DNA from: Geomobilimonas luticola
Lineage (GTDB): Bacteria > Desulfobacterota > Desulfuromonadia > Geobacterales > Geobacteraceae
Assembly: GCF_018476905.1 (NCBI RefSeq)
Contig: NZ_JAHCVK010000006.1
Span: forward strand, 1-64,000
DNA length: 64,000 nt
Direction of reading: 5' to 3'
Shown here: in pieces, positions 8,890 through 17,680 of the stretch
How the letters are laid out: every line of letters starts with the position of its first letter
How positions within the stretch are numbered: position 1 is the stretch's first letter
The notes under the pieces: generated by a model
Told to the model about the DNA's origin: nothing
What the model saw: only the letters and a program-made list of their open reading frames with translations
Databases searched by the model: none
Position numbers and translations under genes: made by a program

Positions 8890-8897
8890 TTTAAGTG

Positions 8898-8932
8898 AAA
8901 AAGCCTGTAACTCTCAGAGTTACAGGCTTTAT
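8898..8932 (+). terminator. Intrinsic terminator of tRNA-Leu
   Basis: A nearly perfect long stem (AAAGCCTGTAACTCT paired to AGAGTTACAGGCTTT) with a 1- to 3-base loop lies directly after the tRNA. Confidence 0.8.
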
Positions 8933-9213
8933 TCATTTCGGCCAAATTCTACACCGTCAGTATCACTGATTTCATGCAGTAACCGATAGTGAACAACTCT
9001 CACCACTCGCCCCGAAAACCCACGCACCCCATGGGATCATTTCCACAAACCTGTGGATAATTCTGTTGAATTCATCCCCAAACATGTCGAAGCCTCGGAA
9101 AATAGCTACAGTCTTTAGCAAAGTGAACAAATATGGTGCGCGCCAAAGCCCCACGTGCTCCAGGCAAGCCTTCGACAGATCATCTTCCCCCTTTTTTACT
9201 GACGGAGCACCAG
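8933..9213. other. Intergenic stretch with no recognised gene
   Basis: Open frames here are short and lack ribosome sites. The minus-strand frame 8972-9217 overlaps the end of the RHH gene and has no family signature. I see no RNA gene, repeat or terminator. Confidence 0.5.
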
Positions 9214-9672
9214 TCACAGATAACGGTCGACCAGCTCCTCAATCAATTCACCGATTGTGGTCCGGCGATGGGCGGCGGCTATCTTCAGCTTCAGATGGAG
9301 ATCTTCCCGGATATTGGCGGTCAGCCGCACATCCCCCGCCGGCACCAGGCCGGAAACCGGTTTTACCTTTACGGGCAATTTCACGTCACTGACCTTCCCG
9401 CGCCCCCTTGTCCCGGTCGTCCGTTTAGGCAAAGCGGCCGCTTTCGCCACAGTGGGTTGCACGGCTGCCACCGTCGAGTCCTGGCCGGAGGGGTTGACCG
9501 GTTCAACCGGTTCCGCTGCAATCTGCTCCGCACCGGTCTGCACGTCTGTGCCATCCTTGGCCGGCACGTCACCATCCCCTTTCTTTCGCTTCACCGCCTC
9601 GGGTGGGGGATCTTTCTTCACGGTAACCATACCGAACAGCCCCAACTGGTCGTTCATTTCATCATTGAGCAT
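9214..9672 (-). CDS. Ribbon-helix-helix (C-terminal) DNA-binding protein
   Basis: 152 residues. The last 40 (RLTANIREDLHLKLKIAAAH through IGELIEELVDRYL) fit the ribbon-helix-helix fold of ParG/Arc/CopG-type regulators: a beta strand with alternating residues, then two helices. The preceding 110 residues are low-complexity, rich in Pro, Lys, Val and Thr, probably disordered, with charged patches such as KRKKGDGD. AGAGGA precedes the start. Its own promoter is visible upstream and it is monocistronic. It could be an orphan partition-like or plasmid-derived regulator; the target is unknown. Confidence 0.6.
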   Translation of the reverse strand: MLNDEMNDQLGLFGMVTVKKDPPPEAVKRKKGDGDVPAKDGTDVQTGAEQIAAEPVEPVNPSGQDSTVAAVQPTVAKAAALPKRTTGTRGRGKVSDVKLPVKVKPVSGLVPAGDVRLTANIREDLHLKLKIAAAHRRTTIGELIEELVDRYL

Positions 9673-9718
9673 GTGCTGTCCATCCTCTGGAATTAATGCA
9701 GCTAATCAAGTGTCACGC

Positions 9719-9747
9719 CTTATACCATTATTTACTTACCCATGCAA
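9719..9747 (-). promoter_or_regulatory. Promoter of the ribbon-helix-helix gene
   Basis: On the minus strand, TTGCAT and TATAAG are spaced by 17 bases, about 50 bases before the start codon. The adjacent segment repeats short CATGC/GCATG palindromic words, which may be the autoregulatory operator. Confidence 0.55.
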
Positions 9748-9775
9748 GTACGCATGCACATACGGCATGTCCGGG

Positions 9776-9811
9776 CAATAAAAAAGGAGTTGCGGTCACT
9801 ACCGCAACTCC
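9776..9811 (-). terminator. Intrinsic terminator after rluB
   Basis: An 11-bp stem (GGAGTTGCGGT paired to ACCGCAACTCC) is followed on the minus strand by a T-rich tract, seen as the A run at 9779-9785. Confidence 0.8.
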
Positions 9812-9817
9812 CTGCTC

Positions 9818-10579
9818 TTAACGTCGACGATCCTTTTGCCCGGGTCCCCCGGCCGGCCGGGGTCGACCGGGATGGACCAGTCGTTCCACTTCTGCCGGCG
9901 CGAGATGCCGGTACTCCCCCGGCTTCAGGTCGCCCAGTTCGAGAAAACCGTAGCGAATCCGCTTGAGACGTACCACCGCCAGACTGACCGCCTCGCACAT
10001 GCGCCGAACCTGACGGTTACGCCCTTCATGAATGGTTACGGAGAGCCAGCTGTTGTTGTCGCTTTCACCCGACAGAAACACCTTGGCAGGCGCGGTTCTG
10101 CCTTCTTCAAGCCCCACGCCGGCAGCCAGGCGCTTGATCTGGTCGGGAGTCGCCTTCCCCCGCACGCGCACCAGGTATTCCTTCTCTATTTCGTGGCGGG
10201 GATGGGCGAGGCGATTTGCCCACTCGCCGTCGTTGGTCAGCAGTAGTAACCCTTCGGTGTTGTAGTCGAGCCGCCCCACGGGATACACCCTCGTGGCAAT
10301 ATCCTTCAGCAGGTCGGTGACTATGGGGCGCCCTTCGGGGTCCTTGAGGGTCGTCAGATAACCGACCGGTTTGTAGAGGAGGAGGTAGATCTTTGCGTCG
10401 ACCGGACGGACCGGTTTGCCGTCCACGGCAATCTGGTCGGTTGCCGGGTCGGCCTTGGTACCGAGTTCCGTCACCACCTGGCCGTTGATCGTAACCCGGC
10501 CTGCGACGATGAGCGTTTCCGCCTCGCGCCGGGAGGCGATGCCCGCCTGGGAAAGCAATTTTTGCAGACGTTCAGTCAT
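9818..10579 (-). CDS. rluB: 23S rRNA pseudouridine synthase, RluB/RsuA family
   Basis: A protein of 253 residues. It has an N-terminal S4 RNA-binding domain (RLQKLLSQAGIASRREAETL, VTINGQVV) and the RsuA/RluB catalytic domain with the signature VGRLDYNTEGLLLLTNDG, whose Asp is the catalytic nucleophile, and the C-terminal EGRNRQVRRMCEAV. It modifies uridine in the large-subunit rRNA in RluB-type enzymes. ATG 10579 has GAGGA upstream and matches the family start. The extreme C-terminus is Arg/Gly/Pro-rich. It lies downstream of accA but behind an intrinsic terminator, so its expression may be reduced or separately promoted. Confidence 0.92.
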   Translation of the reverse strand: MTERLQKLLSQAGIASRREAETLIVAGRVTINGQVVTELGTKADPATDQIAVDGKPVRPVDAKIYLLLYKPVGYLTTLKDPEGRPIVTDLLKDIATRVYPVGRLDYNTEGLLLLTNDGEWANRLAHPRHEIEKEYLVRVRGKATPDQIKRLAAGVGLEEGRTAPAKVFLSGESDNNSWLSVTIHEGRNRQVRRMCEAVSLAVVRLKRIRYGFLELGDLKPGEYRHLAPAEVERLVHPGRPRPAGGPGQKDRRR

Positions 10580-10591
10580 GGGAGAATCCTC

Positions 10592-10619
10592 AAAAAACAA
10601 GGGCGGTAAAAACCGCCCT
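10592..10619 (-). terminator. Intrinsic terminator between accA and rluB
   Basis: An 8-bp stem (AGGGCGGT/ACCGCCCT) is followed on the minus strand by TGTTTTTTG. Confidence 0.8.
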
Positions 10620-10650
10620 GTGCCTGTTTCCTGCTGTCAGCTCCCGGAAT

Positions 10651-11607
10651 CTATTCTACGAACCGGGACATCTTGCGGAACTTCTGGTACCTGGCTTCGA
10701 TCAACTCTTCCGCCGGCAGCTTGCGCAACTCTTTCAGATTGCGCGAGATGGCTTTGTGGAGGTTGTCTGCCATTTCCTTGTGGTCGCGATGGGCGCCCCC
10801 CGTCGGCTCGGGAACGATCTCGTCGATGACTTCAAGCGCCTTGATGTCCTGGGCGGTCGGCTTGAGGGCCTCGGCTGCCTGCTCACCCTTGGTACCGTCG
10901 GACCAGAGAATGGCGGCGCACCCTTCCGGCGATATGACCGCATAGACGGAGTACTGGAGCATGAGGATACGGTCTCCGACTGCAATGGCCAGGGCCCCCC
11001 CCGACCCGCCTTCCCCGGTTATGACGACGATGATCGGCACGGTGAGTCGTGACATTTCCCGCAGGTTCCTGGCGATGGCCTCGGCCTGGCCCCGCTCCTC
11101 CGCGCCGATGCCGGGAAACGCCCCGGGAGTGTCGACGAACGTGATGATGGGGAGCCTGAACCGCTCGGCCATCTCCATGAGCCGGAGCGCCTTGCGATAT
11201 CCTTCGGGGTTCGGCATGCCGAAATTGCGGTAGACCTTCTCTTTGGTATCCCGCCCCTTCTGATGTCCGATCACCATTACCGGCTCGCCGTCAAGCCTTG
11301 CCAGACCGCCAACAATAGCGTGGTCGTCGCCAAAATTCCGGTCGCCGTGGAGCTCGACGAATTCCGTGAAGATGAGGTTGATGTAGTCCATGGTAAAGGG
11401 TCGATTGATGTGTCGCGCAATCTGTGCGGTCTGCCACCGGGTCAGGTTGGCAAAGATGTCGCTTCGCATCTCTTCCGCTTTCTTTTCCAGCTTGGCGACT
11501 TCTTTTTTCAGGTCGACACTGTCACCGGACAGTGCCAGCAGTTCCTGTATCTTCTGCTCCAGCTCGACAACGGGTTTTTCGAAATCCATATAAATTTGGG
11601 TTGCCAT
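10651..11607 (-). CDS. accA: Acetyl-CoA carboxylase carboxyltransferase subunit alpha
   Basis: At 318 residues this is the typical AccA length. It transfers CO2 from carboxybiotin to acetyl-CoA, giving malonyl-CoA for the fatty-acid operon at the far end of the window. Visible family marks are the start METFLEFEKP-like [14 protein letters not shown], the N-terminal coiled coil, [40 protein letters not shown] and [20 protein letters not shown] 11607 is preceded by AAAGGAGAG; an upstream in-frame start at 11631 is less likely. It lies about 100 bases after dnaE, the common dnaE-accA arrangement. Confidence 0.96.
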   Translation of the reverse strand: MATQIYMDFEKPVVELEQKIQELLALSGDSVDLKKEVAKLEKKAEEMRSDIFANLTRWQTAQIARHINRPFTMDYINLIFTEFVELHGDRNFGDDHAIVGGLARLDGEPVMVIGHQKGRDTKEKVYRNFGMPNPEGYRKALRLMEMAERFRLPIITFVDTPGAFPGIGAEERGQAEAIARNLREMSRLTVPIIVVITGEGGSGGALAIAVGDRILMLQYSVYAVISPEGCAAILWSDGTKGEQAAEALKPTAQDIKALEVIDEIVPEPTGGAHRDHKEMADNLHKAISRNLKELRKLPAEELIEARYQKFRKMSRFVE

Positions 11608-11709
11608 GTCGTAGTCTCTCTCCTTTACCACAATGTGAATGCGAAACCAGACCTGTTTCCAGCGGTTCCGTGGTTAACCACCCGGCAGGCATGTCGCCAC
11701 CCGGGTCGG

Positions 11710-14700
11710 CTACTCAAAAGAAACGGCATTATACCCCAGCAGGTTCTTCACTTCCACCATTAATTCTTCACTGGCCACCAGCGTGCTGGTGTCGGGCAGC
11801 CGGATGGTCGTATTAACCGTATCCTGAATGTCGATATGGAGCAAGGCCTGACAGCTGCCGCGGTAACGGCCGAATATCCCCTTGAGCTCTTCCAGCTGTC
11901 GCCGCTCCAGCCCGGTCCCCCGGAGATTGACGTGTATCCGTTGCGTCTCCCGCTCGCTGACCTCCCGCAGGGGAACGATATCGGTCGCCTTGATCTTCGT
12001 GCTCTTCTCCCCGACATCGACGGTGCCGGTCACGATCAGCGGCTCTTCGGTTTTCAGGTAGTGGCCGGCCTTGGCATAGGTTTCGGGGAATACCACCACT
12101 TCCACCGACCCGACCAGGTCCTCGATGGTCGCAAACCCCATCCGGTCCCCTTTCTTGGTTATCATCTCCTTGAGGGCGGCCACGATCCCGCAGACCCTGA
12201 CCTCCTTCTCGTCGGCAATATCCGCCAATCCGGCGGTATCGGTCGTGGTGAAGCGCCGCATGTCCTGGGCGTAGCGGTCGAGAGGGTGTCCCGTAATGAA
12301 AAAGCCGAGGCACTCCTTCTCGAACGCGAGCTTCTGCTTGTCGTCCCATTCGGGCATGTCGGGGAGTTTTCCCCGGCCGTTGCCATTGACCTTGACGATC
12401 TCCGCGGTACCGAACAGGGATACCTGGGCGCTCTCCCGCTCCTGCTGGATCTTCTGGCCGAGGGCCGTGGCATCCTCCAGGCCCGCGATGAGTACGGCCC
12501 GCCGCGCACCGGTGGAATCGAAGGCGCCGCACTTTATGAGGGATTCCACCACGCGCTTGTTCACCCTGCGCAGGTCGACCCGTTCGCAGAAGTCGAAAAG
12601 ATCCGTGAATGTTCCGTCACTGCGGGCCTCGAGTATTGCCTCGATGGCCGACTCGCCGACGTTTTTCACCGCACCGAGGCCGAAACGGATGGACTTGCCG
12701 AAAACACGGAAGGAAAGGTGGGAATCGTTGATGTCCGGCGGCAGCACCTCGATACCCATCTCCCGGCAATCGGCAATGTTCTTGACCACCTTTTCGGTGC
12801 TCCCCATGTCGCAGGAAAGAAGCGCCGCCATGAACTCCACGGGGTGGTGGGCCTTAAGATAGGCAGTCTGGTAGGCGATGAGCGCGTAGGCCGCGGAATG
12901 GGACTTGTTGAAGCCGTATTCGGCAAACTTGGCCATCAGGTCGAAGATCGCCTCGGCCTTTTTCAGGTCGATCCCCTTCTGCTTTGCCCCCGCCAGGAAC
13001 GGTTCCTTTTCCTTTGCCATGACCGCCGGGTCTTTCTTCCCCATGGCACGGCGAAGCAGGTCCGCGCGCCCCAGGGAATAGCCGGCCAGGGTCCGGGAGA
13101 TCTGCATGACCTGTTCCTGGTACACAATGACACCATAGGTGTCCTTGAGGATCGGCTCGAGCTCGGGAAGATCATAGACCACCTTCTTCCGGCCATGCTT
13201 GCGCTCGATGAAGTCGTCCACCATGCCCGAACCGAGCGGACCCGGGCGGTACAGGGCGCAGGCGGCTATGACATCCTCGAAACATGAGGGTTTCAGCTTG
13301 ACCAGCATCTCCTTCATGCCGCTGGATTCAAGCTGGAATATCCCCGTGGTGTTACCCGACGAGATCAGCTCGTAACTCTCCCGGTCATCGTCACGCAGGC
13401 GCGTGATGTCGAACGCGGGGTCCTTGTCCGCCTGGATCAGCCTGACGGCGTTGGCGATGACCGTCAGGTTCTTGAGACCCAGAAAATCGAACTTCACCAG
13501 CCCCACCATCTCGACGTACTTCATGGAATACTGGGTGTTGAGGGAACCGCTCTTCTGATCCTTGTAGACCGGGCAGAACTCCTCGAATGCTGCCGGCGCC
13601 ACCACCACGCCGGCAGCATGTGTCGAGGCGTGACGGGCAAGCCCTTCGAGGCAGAGGGAGACATCCAGCAACTCCTTCACTTTCGGGTCCGCCTTGGCAA
13701 GCTCGTTCAGCTTCGGCTCGATCTTGAGCGCCTTGTCCAGGGTCATCCCCAGTTCACCGGGGACAAGCTTGGCAATCTTGTCCACGTCGCCGTAGGTCAT
13801 GTCCATGGCCCGGCCGACGTCGCGGATGACCGCCTTTGCCTTCATGGTACCGAAGGTGATGATCTGGCAGACCTTGTCGCGACCGTACTTGCCGGCAACG
13901 TACTGTATCACCTCGTCCCGCCTGTCCTGGCAGAAGTCCACGTCGATATCGGGCATGGATATCCGTTCCGGATTGAGGAAGCGCTCGAAGAGGAGGTTGT
14001 ACGGGAGCGGGTCGAGATCGGTGATGCGGATGGAGTAGGCGACTAGGGAGCCGGCCGCGGACCCCCTCCCCGGGCCGACCGGTATTCCCATGTTCTTGGC
14101 CCAGTTGATGAAATCCGCAACGATGAGGAAATAGGCCGGGAATTTCATCTGCTTGATGCAGTCCAGCTCGATCCGGAGGCGATCGTAGTAGGCCTGCTCC
14201 TGCTCGGCAGTCAGATCGGGATATTTGGCGCGTATGGTTACCAGTCGATCCTTGAGTCCCGCGGAGGCCTGCTCTTCCAGCATTTCATCGTGGGTCTTCC
14301 CGGCGGGGGGCTCGAAGTGGGGAAAGAAGTAGTTGGTCGGGTCGTTCAGCCGGAGTTCAAGATTGCATCGCTCGGCGATGCGCACCGTATTGGTGATCGC
14401 CTCCGGCGCGTAATGGAAGGCAGCCGCCATTTCCTCCGGTGACTTGACATAGAACTCGTCCGCCGAAAACCGCATCCTGTTCTCGTCATTCATGGTCTTG
14501 CCGGTCTGAATGCAGAGCAGCACCTCATGGGCGCGGGCATCCTCGCGATTGAGGTAGTGGCAGTCGTTGGTCGCCACCAGGGGGAGGGAAAGCTCCCGCG
14601 CAACCTCCATCAGGCGCTTGTTGGCGATGTCCTGCTCGGGGAGGGTGTTCTCCTGGAGCTCGATGTAATAGCTGCCGGGAAAGGTTTCGCTGTACCAGCG

Positions 14701-15189
14701 GGCGACCGCCACGGCATCGTCCATGCGGTTGCGGCTGCAGAGGGTGGCGACCTCCCCCTTGAGACAGGCGGATAGGGCTATGAGCCCCTCGCTGTGCTCA
14801 GCCAGCAGTTCCTTGTCAATCCGCGGCTTGTAGTAAAAACCCTCCTTGTAGCCCGATGAAACAAGCTTCGACAGATTTTTGTACCCCTGCAGGTTTTCAC
14901 AGAGAAGGATGAGGTGATAGCTGGAGTATTCGCCGGAACCGCTCCCCTGCTCCTTTACCAGGCGCGAACCGGGCGCGACGTAGACCTCGGCGCCGATAAG
15001 AGGCTTGATCCCTTCCTTCCGGCACTTTTCGTAGAATTCGATGGCACCGAACATGCTGCCGTGGTCGGTTATGGCCACGGCAGGCATGTCGTAGCCCTTG
15101 GCCTTTTTGACCAGGTCGCCGATACGGATGGCCCCGTCGAGGAGGGAGAACTGGGAATGGAGATGGAGGTGCACAAACGGCTGCTGCAT
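11710..15189 (-). CDS. dnaE: DNA polymerase III subunit alpha
   Basis: The 1159-residue replicative polymerase catalytic subunit. The N-terminal PHP domain is visible (HLHLHSQFSLLDGA, ITDHGSMFGA). The polymerase catalytic aspartates lie in PDIDVDFCQDRRDEV near residue 411, with the preceding GPGRGSAAGSLVAY motif. The C-terminal half has the tandem HhH region, the OB domain (VRVCGIVAALKEMITKKGDRMGFATIED) and the tau-binding tail. ATG 15189 begins directly before the PHP domain; the longer frame adds 13 unconserved residues. It is first in the dnaE-accA-rluB cluster. Confidence 0.97.
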   Translation of the reverse strand: MQQPFVHLHLHSQFSLLDGAIRIGDLVKKAKGYDMPAVAITDHGSMFGAIEFYEKCRKEGIKPLIGAEVYVAPGSRLVKEQGSGSGEYSSYHLILLCENLQGYKNLSKLVSSGYKEGFYYKPRIDKELLAEHSEGLIALSACLKGEVATLCSRNRMDDAVAVARWYSETFPGSYYIELQENTLPEQDIANKRLMEVARELSLPLVATNDCHYLNREDARAHEVLLCIQTGKTMNDENRMRFSADEFYVKSPEEMAAAFHYAPEAITNTVRIAERCNLELRLNDPTNYFFPHFEPPAGKTHDEMLEEQASAGLKDRLVTIRAKYPDLTAEQEQAYYDRLRIELDCIKQMKFPAYFLIVADFINWAKNMGIPVGPGRGSAAGSLVAYSIRITDLDPLPYNLLFERFLNPERISMPDIDVDFCQDRRDEVIQYVAGKYGRDKVCQIITFGTMKAKAVIRDVGRAMDMTYGDVDKIAKLVPGELGMTLDKALKIEPKLNELAKADPKVKELLDVSLCLEGLARHASTHAAGVVVAPAAFEEFCPVYKDQKSGSLNTQYSMKYVEMVGLVKFDFLGLKNLTVIANAVRLIQADKDPAFDITRLRDDDRESYELISSGNTTGIFQLESSGMKEMLVKLKPSCFEDVIAACALYRPGPLGSGMVDDFIERKHGRKKVVYDLPELEPILKDTYGVIVYQEQVMQISRTLAGYSLGRADLLRRAMGKKDPAVMAKEKEPFLAGAKQKGIDLKKAEAIFDLMAKFAEYGFNKSHSAAYALIAYQTAYLKAHHPVEFMAALLSCDMGSTEKVVKNIADCREMGIEVLPPDINDSHLSFRVFGKSIRFGLGAVKNVGESAIEAILEARSDGTFTDLFDFCERVDLRRVNKRVVESLIKCGAFDSTGARRAVLIAGLEDATALGQKIQQERESAQVSLFGTAEIVKVNGNGRGKLPDMPEWDDKQKLAFEKECLGFFITGHPLDRYAQDMRRFTTTDTAGLADIADEKEVRVCGIVAALKEMITKKGDRMGFATIEDLVGSVEVVVFPETYAKAGHYLKTEEPLIVTGTVDVGEKSTKIKATDIVPLREVSERETQRIHVNLRGTGLERRQLEELKGIFGRYRGSCQALLHIDIQDTVNTTIRLPDTSTLVASEELMVEVKNLLGYNAVSFE

Positions 15190-15436
15190 GGAAAAGACCT
15201 TTTTAAATACAATGATGGGAGCCCACATGGTGTGCAGCCCCCACTTTTACCGTGCCGAAATTTCCGTCGATTATGCCATACCTGAACGAGACCTGTCAAT
15301 GAAACCTTGGAGCGCTCGTACGGCGTTCCGGCGGGGATTTTTTTTACCTTTACAGCATTCTTGAGGGGCTGGTACTATGCAAAAGAATCATGTCCCCGCC
15401 TGATGGCATACCCCATGTAAACAAGGAACCGTACCA

Positions 15437-16825
15437 ATGACCGCTGACGTCACTCTGATTGATTCACACGCCCATATTTACGGCAAGGAATTCCATGCCG
15501 ACTTTGCGGAGATGCTGCAGCGTGCCGCCGATGCAGGCGTGTCACACATCATAACCGTCGGCGCCGACCTGGAGTCGAGCAGGCAAGCCTGCGATCTTGC
15601 AACGAGTTACGAACAGATTCATTGTGCGGTGGGAATCCACCCCCACGACGCCGACCGGGTCACCGACAAGTGTTATGAGGTCGTGCGGGAACTGGCGACA
15701 CAACACCCGAAGGTCGTCGCCATCGGCGAGATCGGCCTCGACTTTTACCGCGACCGCTCCCCCCGGGACGTGCAGGAAACCGTGTTCCGCCGCTTCATAC
15801 GGCTGGCCCGGGAGCTCTCGCTGCCGGTCATCGTCCATGACCGGGATGCCCACGACCGGGTCATGGCCATCCTCCGGGAAGAGAAGGCGGAAGAGGTCGG
15901 CGGGGTCCTCCACTGTTTTTCCGGCGACCTTGCCATGGCCAGGGAGTGCGTGGAGATGGGCTTTTACATCTCCATCCCCGGCACCGTAACCTACCCCGGC
16001 AACGAAGCCCTGCGGGAGGTCGTACGGGGCATCAAGATCGAACATCTCCTCGTCGAGACCGACTGCCCCTACCTCACCCCGGTCCCTCACCGGGGAAAGC
16101 GGAACGAGCCGGCCCACGTCCGCCTCACTGCCGAAAAGGTGGCGGAAGTCAAGGGGCTTTCCCTTGAGGATGTGGGGCGCATCACGTCCCTCAACACCCA
16201 CCGGCTGTTCGGCATCGGCACGGTCCCCCAGAAGACCCGCATCGCCTACCGGATACGGAACTCCCTCTACCTCAATATCACCAACCGCTGCTCGAACCGT
16301 TGTTCGTTCTGCGCCAAGTTCGACGATTTCACGGTGAAAGGACACTACCTTCACCTGGAGCATGAACCGGATTTTGCCGAAGTCATGGCCGCCACCGGCG
16401 ATCCCGCAGGTTACGACGAAGTGGTTTTCTGTGGCTACGGCGAACCGCTCCTCCGCCTTGACCTGATCAAGGAGGTGGCGGCGGCACTCAAGCAGACGGG
16501 GGTCCGGATCAGGATCAATACCGACGGGCAGGGAAACCTGGTCCACGGCCGCAACATCCTCCCCGAACTGGCGGGACTGATCGACACCGTTTCGGTCAGT
16601 CTCAACGCCGCCGATGCCGTGACCTACGCCCGACTCTGCAACACTCCTTTCGGCCTCGCAGGGTTCGAAGGCGTCTGCTCCTTTCTTTCCGAGGCAAAGA
16701 AGTATATTCCCCAGGTGGTCGCCACCGCCGTCACCATTCCCGGCCTGGACATTTCTGACGTGCGACGGCTTGCGGAATCGCTCGGCGTAGAGTTTCGCGC
16801 CCGGGAATACGCCGAAGTCGGTTAA
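15437..16825 (+). CDS. TatD-family metal hydrolase fused to a radical SAM domain
   Basis: Residues 1-258 are a complete TatD-type deoxyribonuclease with all metal ligands: DSHAHIY, GEIGLDFY, VHDRDAH, HCFSGD and ETDCPYL. After a short linker, residues 270-462 form a radical SAM domain with CSNRCSFC (the CxxxCxxC cluster motif in its TatD-linked variant) and a following GYGEPLLRLDLI (GGE-like SAM site). The stand-alone version of this radical SAM family is known as a TatD neighbour, so the fusion makes physical sense of that link. ACAAGGAACC precedes the ATG. The substrate of the radical SAM half is unknown. Confidence 0.9.
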   Translation: MTADVTLIDSHAHIYGKEFHADFAEMLQRAADAGVSHIITVGADLESSRQACDLATSYEQIHCAVGIHPHDADRVTDKCYEVVRELATQHPKVVAIGEIGLDFYRDRSPRDVQETVFRRFIRLARELSLPVIVHDRDAHDRVMAILREEKAEEVGGVLHCFSGDLAMARECVEMGFYISIPGTVTYPGNEALREVVRGIKIEHLLVETDCPYLTPVPHRGKRNEPAHVRLTAEKVAEVKGLSLEDVGRITSLNTHRLFGIGTVPQKTRIAYRIRNSLYLNITNRCSNRCSFCAKFDDFTVKGHYLHLEHEPDFAEVMAATGDPAGYDEVVFCGYGEPLLRLDLIKEVAAALKQTGVRIRINTDGQGNLVHGRNILPELAGLIDTVSVSLNAADAVTYARLCNTPFGLAGFEGVCSFLSEAKKYIPQVVATAVTIPGLDISDVRRLAESLGVEFRAREYAEVG

Positions 16826-17212
16826 GGGGTCTGCTTTCCCGGAACACAACCAGGCATTGGCATGCAGCCGGCTCCCCTGTCGTAAGGTGGCTTATTGCAA
16901 CATCCCGCATGCCCCCCCCTGTGTGATACCAGAGCGCGCAACGTTCATACTCTCCATCTAGCAGGTTTAGTGAGCATTTTTCATGCTCTATTCTTCTGCC
17001 CCCTCTTATCGCCCCTCCCAATAAGCCACCACAAACCGAATAATAATAAAATGTTCGCCATCATTCCCTTGACATCCGGCGGACATCTGGTATGGTTTGG
17101 TCAGTTCGTTTCATTAACAAAGGCTCAGCCCGAGCGGGCGGTCGTGCATTTCCGGTCATGCAGCCCGAACCGGCGGTGGACGGCCTAATTTTTGCGATGG
17201 AGGAGGGATTCA
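16826..17212 (+). other. 387-bp intergenic region upstream of mscL
   Basis: No gene is supported here. It holds a perfect 12-bp inverted repeat (GGTGGCTTATTG at 16886-16897, complement at 17019-17030), a small hairpin GAGCAT/ATGCTC near 16975-16990, and the mscL promoter. Confidence 0.6.
17069..17096 (+). promoter_or_regulatory. Likely mscL promoter
   Basis: TTGACA and TATGGT are spaced by 16 bases, about 117 bases before the mscL start codon. Confidence 0.6.
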
Positions 17213-17656
17213 ATGCTCGAGGAGTTCAAGAAATTTGCCATGCGCGGCAATGTGGTCGACCTTGCGGTCGGTATCATCATCGGCGGCGCCTTCGGCAAGA
17301 TCGTCAGTTCCTTCGTGGCCGACATCCTCATGCCCCCCCTGGGCAAAATCATGGGGAAGGTTGACTTCACCAACCTGTTCATCGACCTGTCAGGTACCGG
17401 CTACACTTCCCTGGCGGAAGCGAAGAAGGCGGGCGCCGCGACCATCAATTACGGACTGTTCATCAACACCATCATCGACTTTATCATTGTCGCGTTTGCC
17501 ATCTTCCTCCTGATCCGCCAGATCAACCGGCTGAAAAAGGAAGAGGAAGCACCGCCGCCGGCAACCAAGGAATGTCCCCATTGCGTATCCAGCATACCCA
17601 TCAAGGCAAGCCGTTGCCCCAACTGCACCTCCACCCTGGAGGGGGGCGCGGCTTAA
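17213..17656 (+). CDS. mscL: Large-conductance mechanosensitive channel with C-terminal zinc ribbon
   Basis: An inner-membrane channel that opens under hypo-osmotic membrane tension. Residues 1-110 are classic Msc[21 protein letters not shown], the gate helix, the periplasmic loop around FTNLFIDLS, and TM2 ([24 protein letters not shown]). The usual cytoplasmic tail then runs into an added zinc ribbon with two CPxC pairs (CPHC and CPNC, 12 residues apart). The length is 147 residues. ATG 17213 is chosen for GGAGGAGGG upstream. The ribbon may form or clamp the cytoplasmic bundle; that is inference. Confidence 0.95.
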   Translation: MLEEFKKFAMRGNVVDLAVGIIIGGAFGKIVSSFVADILMPPLGKIMGKVDFTNLFIDLSGTGYTSLAEAKKAGAATINYGLFINTIIDFIIVAFAIFLLIRQINRLKKEEEAPPPATKECPHCVSSIPIKASRCPNCTSTLEGGAA

Positions 17657-17680
17657 TTCAATCCATCAAGGAGGTAATCA

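Noticed and set aside
8972-9217. Minus-strand frame of 81 codons after tRNA-Leu
   Set aside because: No ribosome site or family signature, and it overlaps the end of the ribbon-helix-helix gene.
12813-13287. Long plus-strand frames opposite dnaE
   Set aside because: Shadows of a GC-rich conserved gene; dnaE motifs are on the minus strand.
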